The notes beneath the pieces are model-generated. The model was not told where the DNA came from, searched no databases, and saw only the letters and a program-made list of their open reading frames with translations. 8,454 nt of DNA from Methanomicrobiales archaeon (GTDB lineage: Archaea; Halobacteriota; Methanomicrobia; Methanomicrobiales; JACTUA01): NCBI GenBank assembly GCA_028678965.1, contig JAJRCM010000017.1, positions 1-8,454 of the forward strand, read 5' to 3'. The translations under genes were made by a program, and so were the position numbers. Shown piece after piece: positions 1 to 6,875 of the stretch. The stretch's first letter is position 1. The number at the start of each line of letters is the position of its first letter.

Positions 1-1216
1 ATGCCATGACCCGTTCCAGTGTCTGTTTCTTGCAGGTACCGCAGAGAAGCTCTCCCCCTCGGCACTGCTGCTGAATCTCCCTGAGCTCATAGTCATCCTC
101 CACCATGTGGAAAAGGTTGAGAAGGTAAACCGGGCAGCGGTCTGGTTCTCCCCCCAGTTTCCGCTGTTCCTCCTGGGTAGCCCTTCCGCCAGTGAGGGCA
201 TTCATGATCTTCTTCTTGATGGTGCCCGCCGGTTCATCGAACCCAAAGAGACTCTCGGGAATACTGCTCGACATCTTCCCTCCCTGCAGACCGGGCATGA
301 AGATGTGGTAGGTGGAGGAGGGGGTGTAGAAACCGAAACCGCCATACTCCTGTTCAATCCTCCGGGCGGTCTCGCTCACTTCGTTCAGTGAAGCACCGGG
401 CACATCCACATGTCCTTCAAAGAGCTGTGAGGCGGGGTACGCCTGATGGATGGACGCCAGGGCTTCGGGTGGAGCGTTCTTGGACCGCACACTGACGCAT
501 TCGTCCCGCTGCTCGACGGTAAACATCCGGAACTTGTGGGCAATCCCCCGGGTGAGGCGGAGGTGGGGATCCTGGTCGATACCGACAGGGACAATGGTAG
601 GTGCCGGACCGGTGTCGACCTGGGGATAGAGGATATCGGCCACCTGGGTGATCACGCTCATGGGGTGTGAGAGCGAGGTCTCAGGACCAAAGCCATAGAT
701 AGCGTGCAGTTCAGAGAGATTTACCCGTCCCGCTGCTTCAAAAGCGAGATTCTTGACCACATCGTTCCTGCTCTGGAAGTAGGTGGTGCCGGAAAATCCC
801 AGGGCATAGAGACACTTCAGGTACTCCTTGCCGTACCGTTCGCAATCTTCCCAGGAAGTGCCCCGGACGGCGTGGGCTTCACGATCGGCGATGGCGATGT
901 ACCCATTGCCCCCCTGCTGCACGTGCCATACCACCTCTTTCATCACCATCAGGTGGCCGAGGTGGGGGAGGCCGGAGGGCATGAAACCGGTCAGGACATG
1001 GAAGGGTCGCCGATGCCGCATCGCATCAACGATGAAATGGTAGTCACGGTGACCGATCACGATGCCCCTCCTGATAAAGGAAGGGACCTCTGGAAGATCA
1101 GGGATCACGGTCTCGATAGGCTCGATCCCGAACTCCGAGAAGATGGTCTCGTAGTCCAGGGACTGGGTGATGCTCCCCCAGGGATTGAGGGGGGGTGGGG
1201 TCGGCTCGGTCCTCAC
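1..1216 (-). CDS. trpS: Tryptophanyl-tRNA synthetase, archaeal type (C-terminus cut by window edge)
   Basis: This cytoplasmic class I aminoacyl-tRNA synthetase attaches tryptophan to tRNA-Trp using ATP. The frame runs 405 codons from a GTG at 1216 to the window edge without a stop. The N-terminal block with GHRDYHF (residues 55-61) and the run leading to TGFMPSG is typical of archaeal/eukaryal TrpRS. The HIGH-class motif is HLGH at residues 85-88 (bases 964-953). The segment DQDPHLRLTR lies in mid-protein. KMSSS is at residues 314-318 (bases 277-263). Near the edge is a CGTCKK segment, usual just before the end of archaeal TrpRS, so I expect only a few tens of residues to be missing. The start is supported by a GGGAG nine bases upstream and by the GTGA overlap with the endA stop, which implies translational coupling. 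Family assignment is secure. Confidence 0.95.
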   Translation of the reverse strand, partial: MRTEPTPPPLNPWGSITQSLDYETIFSEFGIEPIETVIPDLPEVPSFIRRGIVIGHRDYHFIVDAMRHRRPFHVLTGFMPSGLPHLGHLMVMKEVVWHVQQGGNGYIAIADREAHAVRGTSWEDCERYGKEYLKCLYALGFSGTTYFQSRNDVVKNLAFEAAGRVNLSELHAIYGFGPETSLSHPMSVITQVADILYPQVDTGPAPTIVPVGIDQDPHLRLTRGIAHKFRMFTVEQRDECVSVRSKNAPPEALASIHQAYPASQLFEGHVDVPGASLNEVSETARRIEQEYGGFGFYTPSSTYHIFMPGLQGGKMSSSIPESLFGFDEPAGTIKKKIMNALTGGRATQEEQRKLGGEPDRCPVYLLNLFHMVEDDYELREIQQQCRGGELLCGTCKKQTLERVMA

Positions 1217-2217
1217 AGTTTGACTCTCCCAAATTCAATGTACTGAATGCTTTCTGCATATATGCAGGCAAACAACATCTTCTTTTTGACACTGTGTGCC
1301 AGCCGGACTGAGCGGGCAATGATATTCATGGGAATGGTCACTCCCTTCCCGATGGCCTGGACGAGCATCTCGGAGTGGGTCTTCTCCCGCCGGTAGACAC
1401 GGAAATGGTGCCCGAACTTGTAGCCGGTCTTGGGGATGTAGCCCCGACTACGGAGATCACCATACACCCGCACTTTTTCGTGAAATTCAGGATCGAGGGC
1501 CGATGCTGCAGCTCCATAGTCTTCTGCGGTAACTGGTTGACCGCCTCGAATAAGCTGGAGCACTCCACTCATGGCGAGGAAGCAGGCTTCCACGGCTGAG
1601 AGGAGGGTTCTCGATGGGTCGAGGTGCTTTCCAAACCACGCCTTCTCCAGCTCCTCTGGGGGATCCCGCAGGACCGCTCCGGAACCAAGCTGTTCTCCCT
1701 CACACTGGGGCGGGGGAGGACTCGGCGTCTCACCCTTCAGGATCTGGGTTCTCACCTCGTAGTAGGTGATCTCATCCTCGTCATCCACCACCGCCAGGAC
1801 ATACTGTTTCCGCATGTTAGAAGAGGTGATCACCTCGCGGCTCAGATCCTCAAAATTGATCAGGTCCCGCTCGGAAAGAACCCGGACCAGATAGAGTGAC
1901 TCTCCTGATCCCGGCCGTTCGCCACGCCGGTAGACCCGGAAATCGTGAGGTCCACTCTGAACGGCATATCCCCGCTCCCGAAGGTCGCGGTACACAAGAA
2001 AGGTGCGGAGGAAATGTCGCTCACGGGAGAAGAGGGAGAGGAGCGAATCGAAGGAGTGCCCGGTCACCTCGATCTTGGCACGGTGGACGAGGTACAGGGC
2101 TTCATGCGGGCCGAGTCTGAGCCGTCCCCGCTCCGGCCGGCCATACCCACCCTGCTCGTACAGGGAGAGCCCATCCTCCCCTACATAGACCGTCGTGCCC
2201 TCACACGTCGCTCTCAC
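1213..2217 (-). CDS. endA: tRNA-intron endonuclease, fused two-repeat (alpha2) type
   Basis: This enzyme cuts introns out of precursor tRNAs at bulge-helix-bulge sites, leaving 2',3'-cyclic phosphate and 5'-OH ends. The 334-residue protein contains two tandem copies of the EndA fold, the architecture known from Archaeoglobus, Methanosarcinales and haloarchaea, which acts as a homodimer. Repeat 1 has DFRVYRRG at 92-99 and an acidic strand DDEDEITYYE. It lacks the histidine expected after the tyrosine, so it is probably structural. Repeat 2 has HFRVYRREKTHSE at 271-283 and SVKKKMLFA at 309-317. These give the expected triad of Tyr275, His281 and a lysine in the 311-313 cluster. The GTG start is chosen because the protein then begins as the family does; a nearby ATG at 2221-2219 is in another frame. 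The gene overlaps trpS by four bases (GTGA) and is probably transcribed from the TATA box at 2242-2249. Confidence 0.93.
   Translation of the reverse strand: MRATCEGTTVYVGEDGLSLYEQGGYGRPERGRLRLGPHEALYLVHRAKIEVTGHSFDSLLSLFSRERHFLRTFLVYRDLRERGYAVQSGPHDFRVYRRGERPGSGESLYLVRVLSERDLINFEDLSREVITSSNMRKQYVLAVVDDEDEITYYEVRTQILKGETPSPPPPQCEGEQLGSGAVLRDPPEELEKAWFGKHLDPSRTLLSAVEACFLAMSGVLQLIRGGQPVTAEDYGAAASALDPEFHEKVRVYGDLRSRGYIPKTGYKFGHHFRVYRREKTHSEMLVQAIGKGVTIPMNIIARSVRLAHSVKKKMLFACIYAESIQYIEFGRVKL
1226..1230 (-). promoter_or_regulatory. Shine-Dalgarno site of trpS inside the endA 3' end
   Basis: GGGAG on the minus strand ends nine bases before the GTG at 1216. It lies within the last codons of endA and supports the GTG start that overlaps the endA stop. 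Confidence 0.6.
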
Positions 2218-2241
2218 GCATCAGAGGTTTGCAGTACTCCG

Positions 2242-2249
2242 TATATATA
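2242..2249 (-). promoter_or_regulatory. Archaeal TATA box for endA-trpS
   Basis: TATATATA on the minus strand is centred about 28-29 bases upstream of the endA GTG at 2217. Archaeal transcription usually starts about 22-27 bases downstream of the box centre, so the mRNA would begin almost on the start codon and be leaderless or nearly so. This agrees with the lack of a well-placed Shine-Dalgarno; the only candidate, GGAG at 2240-2237, is 19 bases away from the start codon. The box is seen directly; the transcription start is inferred. Confidence 0.6.
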
Positions 2250-2268
2250 GCAGCCTGTGGAGATGAAA

Positions 2269-2279
2269 AGATTCAATCT
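2269..2279. repeat. 11-base perfect inverted repeat upstream of the endA TATA box
   Basis: AGATT-C-AATCT is a perfect palindrome with a single central base. It lies about 20 bases upstream of the endA TATA box on the transcribed side, within the nfo-endA gap (2218-2329). It could be an operator half-site pair, or chance in a short AT-rich stretch. Confidence 0.25.
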
Positions 2280-2329
2280 GTAGGGCACAAGGAGATTCTT
2301 TCGTCGTATGCATCACCCCACAGAGGGCC

Positions 2330-3172
2330 TCACCTGGCTAGTCTCCGGACCTTGGCGATGTTGCCCTGATCGTCCCGCCGTATATCGATCGGGGTCTCGC
2401 AGATTAGGGGAAGGTCATGGAACAGGGGATGGGCAAGGATGCGTTTGAAGCCCTTCTCACCAATGGAGCCCATTCCAATGTGTTCGTGGCGGTCCAGTCC
2501 ACTTCCCAGGTCACCGAGTGCATCGTTCAGATGGATCACCCGCAGCCGCTGGAGTCCAATCAGGTCATCGAACTGGTCCATCGTCGCCTCGATCCCACCG
2601 GCCCGGCGGATATCGTAGCCGGCGGCGAAGGCGTGACAGGTATCAAAGCACACTCCTACCCGTTCCTGCGGAGAGATACTGTCAAGAACTGCACGGATGT
2701 CTTCAAAGGTACTTCCCACGCTGTTTCTCTCCCCGGCCGTATTCTCCAGGAGAATCATCACTTGGTTCTCAGCGTTTGAAAGAGCGGAGGAGATCGCCTC
2801 GATGACCCGCTTCCGCCCGTTCTCAAGGCCATCCCCCAGGTGGTGGCCGAGGTGAGTGACGAGGTACGGGATCTCGAGCTGCCCGCACCGCTGGAGCTCC
2901 GCAGTGAGGGTCATCACCGATTTCTCGTAGACCTCAGGTTTCGGCGTGGCCAGGTTGGGGAGGTAGGGCATATGATCCACGGGCGGGAAGATGCCCGAAC
3001 GGGCGAGTTCTCTCGCGAAGGCAGCACTGTCCTCCCCGCTCAGATCGTGAAATCCCCACCCCCGGGGGTTGCGGGAGAAGATCTGGAACGTATCACACCC
3101 GGCATTCTCCGCCCGCTCCACTGCTTTTGCCACCGATCCCGCGATTGAAACATGGACGCCAACTCTGACCAT
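2330..3172 (-). CDS. nfo: Endonuclease IV (AP endonuclease, apurinic/apyrimidinic site repair)
   Basis: This metal-dependent TIM-barrel endonuclease nicks DNA 5' of abasic sites in base excision repair. With the ATG at 3172 the protein is 280 residues, about the length of E. coli Nfo, and begins MVRVGVHVS as the family does. All nine ligands of the trinuclear metal site align with the E. coli set: His67, His107, Glu143 (ENTAG), Asp177 and His180 (DTCH), His214 (HLND), Asp227 and His229 (DRH), and Glu259 (CETP). An upstream ATG at 3241 in the same frame would add 23 residues, but these read through the predicted TATA box and look non-coding. A weak GGTG lies five bases before the start. The gene appears monocistronic, with a promoter at 3206-3213 and no strong terminator before endA. 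Confidence 0.95.
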   Translation of the reverse strand: MVRVGVHVSIAGSVAKAVERAENAGCDTFQIFSRNPRGWGFHDLSGEDSAAFARELARSGIFPPVDHMPYLPNLATPKPEVYEKSVMTLTAELQRCGQLEIPYLVTHLGHHLGDGLENGRKRVIEAISSALSNAENQVMILLENTAGERNSVGSTFEDIRAVLDSISPQERVGVCFDTCHAFAAGYDIRRAGGIEATMDQFDDLIGLQRLRVIHLNDALGDLGSGLDRHEHIGMGSIGEKGFKRILAHPLFHDLPLICETPIDIRRDDQGNIAKVRRLAR

Positions 3173-3205
3173 CGCAGCACCGATCAACTCTGGGGGCGGG
3201 CATGA

Positions 3206-3213
3206 TAATAAAA
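3206..3213 (-). promoter_or_regulatory. Putative TATA box for nfo
   Basis: TTTTATTA on the minus strand is centred about 37 bases upstream of the nfo ATG at 3172. It predicts a transcription start near 3184 and a short leader of about 12 bases. A second AT-rich stretch further upstream (around 3268-3280) is a weaker alternative. Confidence 0.45.
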
Positions 3214-3322
3214 GATCTCTACTACAATGAGTGAGGAGCATCAGTAAAAAATGGGTTCTCTCGACTAAGAATAAAAGAAGAGTTCATGGCCATATACCGG
3301 ATATCCTTCGTTGGGGGAGGAT

Positions 3323-3345
3323 CGGGAGGGGGTTTCCCCTTCCCG
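3323..3345. repeat. GC-rich hairpin in the aksF-nfo intergenic region
   Basis: On the plus strand CGGGAGGGG (3323-3331) can pair with CCCC-T-TCCCG (3336-3345) around a four-base loop, with one bulged T, giving about nine base pairs, mostly G-C. It lies about 85-107 bases beyond the aksF stop and about 150 bases upstream of nfo. No T-run follows it on the minus strand, so it is not a classical terminator. It could stabilise the operon mRNA 3' end or be incidental. The rest of the 3173-3429 gap holds only the nfo promoter and the terminator element. Confidence 0.35.
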
Positions 3346-3392
3346 TCACCTACTCCCGGTCTTGATAGCTCTCTTTAACGTGATTCAACGGA

Positions 3393-3415
3393 TTTTTTTA
3401 CCGATCCCAAAAAAA
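3393..3415 (-). terminator. Putative oligo-T terminator of the aks operon (T7/A7 symmetric element)
   Basis: On the minus strand seven T (3415-3409), nine mixed bases and seven A (3399-3393) form a perfect T7/A7 inverted repeat. The first T lies 14 bases after the aksF stop codon. Archaeal RNA polymerase often terminates on oligo-T runs without a strong hairpin, and the location directly behind the operon fits. The symmetry gives a T7 run on the plus strand too, but no gene is convergent from that side here. Confidence 0.55.
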
Positions 3416-3429
3416 TGTAAATTGCTCTT

Positions 3430-4401
3430 TTATCTCCCTCGCCCTCTCTCAAGCACCCGGACTACCGCATCCCCGAACGCCCGGGTACCATGGCTGCCCC
3501 CCATATCACGGGTGCAGATGCCTGCTTTCAGCACCTCCTGGATAGCAGCTTCCATACGTCCCGCGGCAAGGGGGTCCCCGAGATACTCAAGGAGGAGTGC
3601 AGCACTGCGGATGGCGGCGATGGGATTGGCGAGATCTTTGCCGGCGATATCGGGGGCACTCCCGTGCACCGGTTCGAAGAGGGCATACCGGTCACCCAGG
3701 TTCGCACTGGGGATGAGGCCGAGGCCGCCGACCAGGTAGGACGCAACATCGGAGAGGATATCCCCGAAGATATTGGTAGTGACCACCACATCATACGTTG
3801 CAGGACGGAGAAGGAGATCGAGGGCCAGGGCATCGATATACCGCTCATTCCAGGGAACTCCCGCCTTTGTTGCCTCCTCGATGCAGATGTCGCGGAAGAA
3901 GACATCGGATTTGATCACATTGGCCTTGTGCCCGATGGTGAGCAGGTTCCGGCGCTGCACCTCGCGGATCGCCGCGCGGACGATGCGTTCGGTGCCCCTC
4001 CTCGTGACCACCCGCAGGGTGGTTGCCTGGTCCGGCCCGATCTCTTCGATGCCAGAGTAGAGTCCCTCGGTATTTTCACGCACGATCAGGATATCAAACC
4101 CCTTCCCCCGCACCGGGCGGAGGTTGGCATAGAGATCCAGCTCTTTGCGTAACCGGAGGACCACGCTCTGGTAGTTCTTCATGGGCGGGGTGGTCACTGC
4201 CCCGAAGAGGATCGCATCCGCAGTCTTCAGGGCAGCGATATCGATATCTCCGCAGGGGCAGCCGGTCCGCTCCCAGTGGCGGTACCCTACTTCTACCGGG
4301 AAGTATTCGAGGTCGGGACGGAGCGTGGCCATCGCCCGCACCGCCACGGGGATGACCTCATGGCCGATGCCGTCGCCCTCAACCACGGCGATTCGTGTCA
4401 T
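3430..4401 (-). CDS. aksF: Homoisocitrate / 3-isopropylmalate dehydrogenase family, probably AksF
   Basis: This enzyme performs NAD-dependent oxidative decarboxylation of (homo)n-isocitrate to the next longer 2-oxoacid, the closing step of each elongation round. It has 323 residues in the beta-decarboxylating dehydrogenase fold. The N-terminus is VVEGDGIGHEV (6-16). Substrate arginines lie in RLRKELDLYANLRP (83-96). RENTEGLYSG (108-117) supplies catalytic Tyr115, and HKANV (158-162) supplies Lys159. Mg-binding Asp214 and Asp218 lie in FGDILSD, and HGSAPDIAGK (246-255) is the NAD-type binding motif. A LeuB role cannot be excluded by motifs, because archaeal LeuB and AksF are close paralogues; the homoaconitase genes in the same operon favour AksF. 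The ATG at 4401 follows GGAGGG at 4410-4405 and overlaps the preceding gene by 23 bases. An in-frame ATG at 4428 would add nine residues that are unlike the family. Confidence 0.75.
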   Translation of the reverse strand: MTRIAVVEGDGIGHEVIPVAVRAMATLRPDLEYFPVEVGYRHWERTGCPCGDIDIAALKTADAILFGAVTTPPMKNYQSVVLRLRKELDLYANLRPVRGKGFDILIVRENTEGLYSGIEEIGPDQATTLRVVTRRGTERIVRAAIREVQRRNLLTIGHKANVIKSDVFFRDICIEEATKAGVPWNERYIDALALDLLLRPATYDVVVTTNIFGDILSDVASYLVGGLGLIPSANLGDRYALFEPVHGSAPDIAGKDLANPIAAIRSAALLLEYLGDPLAAGRMEAAIQEVLKAGICTRDMGGSHGTRAFGDAVVRVLERGRGR

Positions 4402-5197
4402 GTGCCCTCCAGGCACCTGCCAGTTCATTTACCAGGTGTGAGATGCGCCAAGGGGGTGCTGCCCAGTGTACGACGGCCCCAAAGCGGCCACCATACACCC
4501 CTACCCCTTCGCGTTCCTTGCGGCAGCAGCGGGCGATGAATGGTTCTTCCGTGACGCTACTCAGGGGACAGATATCTTTCAGCGCGACCTCCTCATGGTA
4601 GCATTCACGGATGAGCTGCTGCCCGGTAAGGCAGCCGGCGACCCGTTCCCCGCCCCTGACCGGATCAGCATCCAGCGTGCGATCAAACCCCGCTGCCCGG
4701 CAGGGGTAGATCTCCGCGTTGAGCAGCCTGATGTCCTGCACATGGTGCACAAACCCGATATCCAGGTCACCGAATAAACCACAGGCTTCCAGCTCACGGA
4801 GTGCGCTGGAGAGGCTTGGTCGGGGGGGTTCGATATCATACACATGAATGGAGAGGAACGATTGTGGATCAGGTTCGAGCACGAAGATCAGGTGCTCATC
4901 ATAACCGGTGAAGATGGTGCACCGGAAACCAGAGGCCGCGGCGAGATCCACCAGCCGTTTCCGATCGTGGAGCTGGACGGGTTCGGGATACCACGTCACC
5001 TCTCCCGCCCTGGCGAGAACCCGGGAGGATTGCACTGTCCGCATCAGGCCTTTCTCTCCCTGACGGAGAATGACCTCCATCACGTCATGACCCCCGTCCA
5101 CCGGCCTGATCTGGTACCGGGTGAGGAAATACACCTTGGTACCACAGGGGGATCCCCTGGCGTATCCTACCTCCTTACACTCCCGGGGAAAGATCAC
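4379..5197 (-). CDS. Unrecognised protein embedded in the aks operon
   Basis: I do not recognise this 272-residue protein by function. It looks soluble, with no signal peptide or membrane segment. It contains ten cysteines (7, 18, 93, 139, 166, 189, 199, 210, 224, 225) and several histidines. These concentrate in the C-terminal half, in segments such as HHVQDIRLLN (151-160), IYPCRAAGF (163-171), AGCLTG (187-192), ECYH (198-201), DICP (208-211) and RCC (223-225), an arrangement that could bind metal or carry thiols. The start is the GTG at 5197, which overlaps the aksE stop as GTGA and follows GGAGG with an eight-base spacer. The open frame extends back to 5302 inside aksE, but those residues are out-of-frame aksE sequence. 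The gene overlaps aksF by 23 bases, so it is translated with the aks genes and probably serves coenzyme B formation, as enzyme, sulfur carrier or regulator. That role is inferred only from position. Confidence 0.85.
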   Translation of the reverse strand: MIFPRECKEVGYARGSPCGTKVYFLTRYQIRPVDGGHDVMEVILRQGEKGLMRTVQSSRVLARAGEVTWYPEPVQLHDRKRLVDLAAASGFRCTIFTGYDEHLIFVLEPDPQSFLSIHVYDIEPPRPSLSSALRELEACGLFGDLDIGFVHHVQDIRLLNAEIYPCRAAGFDRTLDADPVRGGERVAGCLTGQQLIRECYHEEVALKDICPLSSVTEEPFIARCCRKEREGVGVYGGRFGAVVHWAAPPWRISHLVNELAGAWRAHDTNRRG

Positions 5198-5664
5198 GGG
5201 CGGTGCCTCCAGTACTCCACGAGACCCCCGGCGGTAAGAATTCCGAGCATTCGTGGTGAGAGTGGCGGAGCAGGGGTGCACGTCCCGCCCACCTGGACCC
5301 ACCCCTCCGCAAGGTCAGCAGTCACCATGACCCCTTCTTCGCACCGGCAGGTGCATTCCAGCAGGGGGAGACCGACGTTGATGGCATTCCTGAAGAAGAT
5401 ACGGGCAAAGAAGGGGGCAATCACTCCCACCACTCCTGCCTCGCGGAGGGCGAGTGGTGCCTGTTCCCGTGAGGATCCACACCCAAAATTGTTGCCGGTG
5501 ATGATGATCGCTCCCTTCAATCGGGGGGCAAGGAGCGGATCGAGATCCTCGAAGACGTGTTCTGCCCACACCGCTCGGTCTTTGGTCCTGAGGTAGCGGC
5601 CGGCGATGATCTGATCGGTGTCAATGTCCGCTCCGAGGCAGAGGCACTTACCGGTAATCCGCAT
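5194..5664 (-). CDS. aksE: Homoaconitase small subunit
   Basis: This is the swivel-domain subunit of the Fe-S hydrolyase that dehydrates homocitrate-type acids and rehydrates the cis-homoaconitates to homoisocitrates. At 156 residues it has the normal length for LeuD/AksE proteins. It shows DIDTDQIIAGRYLRT (13-27), then GNNFGCGSSREQAPLAL, and FARIFFRNAINVGLPLLEC, the family core. The loop YLRT at 24-27 aligns without gaps with that of the characterised Methanocaldococcus homoaconitase small subunit (MJ1271, Arg26-Thr27). The isopropylmalate isomerase paralogue MJ1277 has YLVY there, as I recall it. This is the best sequence evidence that the operon makes coenzyme B precursors rather than leucine. 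The ATG at 5664 shares one base with the aksD stop (TGATG) and follows a strong GGAGGTG at 5676-5670. Confidence 0.92.
   Translation of the reverse strand: MRITGKCLCLGADIDTDQIIAGRYLRTKDRAVWAEHVFEDLDPLLAPRLKGAIIITGNNFGCGSSREQAPLALREAGVVGVIAPFFARIFFRNAINVGLPLLECTCRCEEGVMVTADLAEGWVQVGGTCTPAPPLSPRMLGILTAGGLVEYWRHRP
5206..5210 (-). promoter_or_regulatory. Shine-Dalgarno site fixing the start of the unknown gene
   Basis: GGAGG on the minus strand, within the final codons of aksE, is followed by eight bases and then the GTG at 5197. It decides for this start over the longer open frame from 5302. Confidence 0.65.
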
Positions 5665-6875
5665 CAGGGCACCTCCGGTACAGTGATACGCCCGTGCAGG
5701 GCCCCCGCCGCTGCGGTAGCTACCGAGGAGAGGTAGATACTTCCCCCCACCCCCATCCGGTTCCGGAAGTTACGGTTGGCGGTAGAGAGACAGACCTCGC
5801 CCTCCCCGATCACTCCCATGTGGGCACCGAGGCAGGGACCGCACCCCGGGGTCCCGACCATGCAGCCAGCGGCAAGAATTGTATCAAGCACGCCAGTCCT
5901 CGCTGCTTTCTGGAGCACCGCCCGGGAGGCAGGCACCACGATAGTGCGGACCGCCACCTTCTTCCCCCTGACCATGCAGGCAAGCCGCTCCAGGTCCTCG
6001 TATCGCCCGTTCGTGCAGGTCCCAATAAACACCTGGTGGAGGGGGGTTCCCGCTACCTTCTCCACCGGGACGATGGAATCCACCCGGTGGGGGAGGGCTA
6101 CGACCGGTTCAATGTCGGAGAGATCAAGAGCTACCTCCCGTGAACAGGAGTGGTCCTCCGGGTGCTGGGGTTCTCCTTTTTTCCCATAGCTGGCGAGGTA
6201 GGCCGCTGTCACCTCGTCTGCGTAGAACATGCCTGTTTTTGCCCCGGTCTCCACCGCGAGGTTGCAGAGGGTGAGGCGATCACTCATGGTGAGGGTGGAG
6301 ACGCCATCTCCGGTGAATTCAAGGGCCCGGTAGGTGGCACCATCCATGCCCAAACAGGAAACGTAGGTGAGAGCGGCATCTTTGGCTTCTGCCATACCCT
6401 GAAGTCTCCCCGTGAGGTGCACATCGATCGTTTCCGGCACCTTGAACCAGGTCATCCCGCTCGTCCAGATGGCTGCTACATCGGTAGCACCCATACCCGT
6501 GGCAAATGCCCCGAACGCACCCAGTGTGCAGGTATGGGAATCCGCTCCCACCACCACCTCTCCGGGCAGTATTCGCCCTTCACTCATCACCTGGTGGGCG
6601 ATCCCTTCTCCTGCTTCGGAGAAGGATATCCCATGGGTGCGGGCAAATTCCCGCAGCTCCCGCTGGAGGTTGGCGGTGGTGCTGGTGTTTGCGGGAACGA
6701 TATGATCAAAGAGGATGGCCAGCCGTTCAGGAGCCACCGGTCCTCTCTCACCCATCGCACGCCAGGCCTCCAGGGTGAGGACACCGGTCCCATCATGCGC
6801 ATAGCTGCAATCCACCGGGCGGTCCACGTAGGAACCGGCAGGGGCTCCGAGAAGCCGCTCGGACAGGCTCCTCAC
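5664..6875 (-). CDS. aksD: Homoaconitase large subunit
   Basis: This is the catalytic [4Fe-4S] subunit of the aconitase superfamily that works with AksE. At 403 residues it has the size of archaeal LeuC/AksD/HacA proteins. The cluster ligands are Cys287 (GTCTNGR), Cys345 and Cys348 (GCGPC). Other family marks are AHDGTG near the N-terminus, FDHIVPANTS, VGADSHTCTLGAFGAFATGMG and TANRNFRNRMG. LeuC and AksD are close paralogues and I would not separate them on the large subunit alone; the assignment rests on the YLRT loop of the partner and on the operon. The start is a GTG at 6875 that overlaps the aksA stop as GTGA, with GGAGG about ten bases upstream. Confidence 0.88.
   Translation of the reverse strand: MRSLSERLLGAPAGSYVDRPVDCSYAHDGTGVLTLEAWRAMGERGPVAPERLAILFDHIVPANTSTTANLQRELREFARTHGISFSEAGEGIAHQVMSEGRILPGEVVVGADSHTCTLGAFGAFATGMGATDVAAIWTSGMTWFKVPETIDVHLTGRLQGMAEAKDAALTYVSCLGMDGATYRALEFTGDGVSTLTMSDRLTLCNLAVETGAKTGMFYADEVTAAYLASYGKKGEPQHPEDHSCSREVALDLSDIEPVVALPHRVDSIVPVEKVAGTPLHQVFIGTCTNGRYEDLERLACMVRGKKVAVRTIVVPASRAVLQKAARTGVLDTILAAGCMVGTPGCGPCLGAHMGVIGEGEVCLSTANRNFRNRMGVGGSIYLSSVATAAAGALHGRITVPEVP
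5670..5676 (-). promoter_or_regulatory. Strong Shine-Dalgarno site of aksE
   Basis: GGAGGTG on the minus strand ends five bases before the aksE ATG. It is the longest anti-SD match in the operon and sits inside the end of aksD, which suggests aksE can be initiated efficiently on its own as well as by coupling. Confidence 0.65.

Noticed and set aside
704..1246. Plus-strand open frame of 180 codons, and similar plus-strand frames over nfo, aksF, aksD and aksA
   Set aside because: They lie antisense to genes with full sets of family motifs, show no recognisable domains, and reflect codon bias of the minus-strand genes.
2219..2221. ATG just upstream of the endA GTG
   Set aside because: It is in a different frame from endA; the GTG at 2217 gives the proper EndA N-terminus.
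3173..3241. Upstream ATG extending nfo by 23 residues
   Set aside because: The extension has no family similarity and reads through the predicted TATA box; the protein from 3172 already has full length and the usual N-terminus.
4402..4428. Longer start for aksF at 4428
   Set aside because: It adds nine residues not seen in the family and would bury the GGAGGG site that precedes the ATG at 4401.
5198..5302. Longer start for the unknown gene at 5302
   Set aside because: The added 35 residues are an alternate-frame reading of aksE; the GTG at 5197 has a well-spaced GGAGG and a GTGA overlap.
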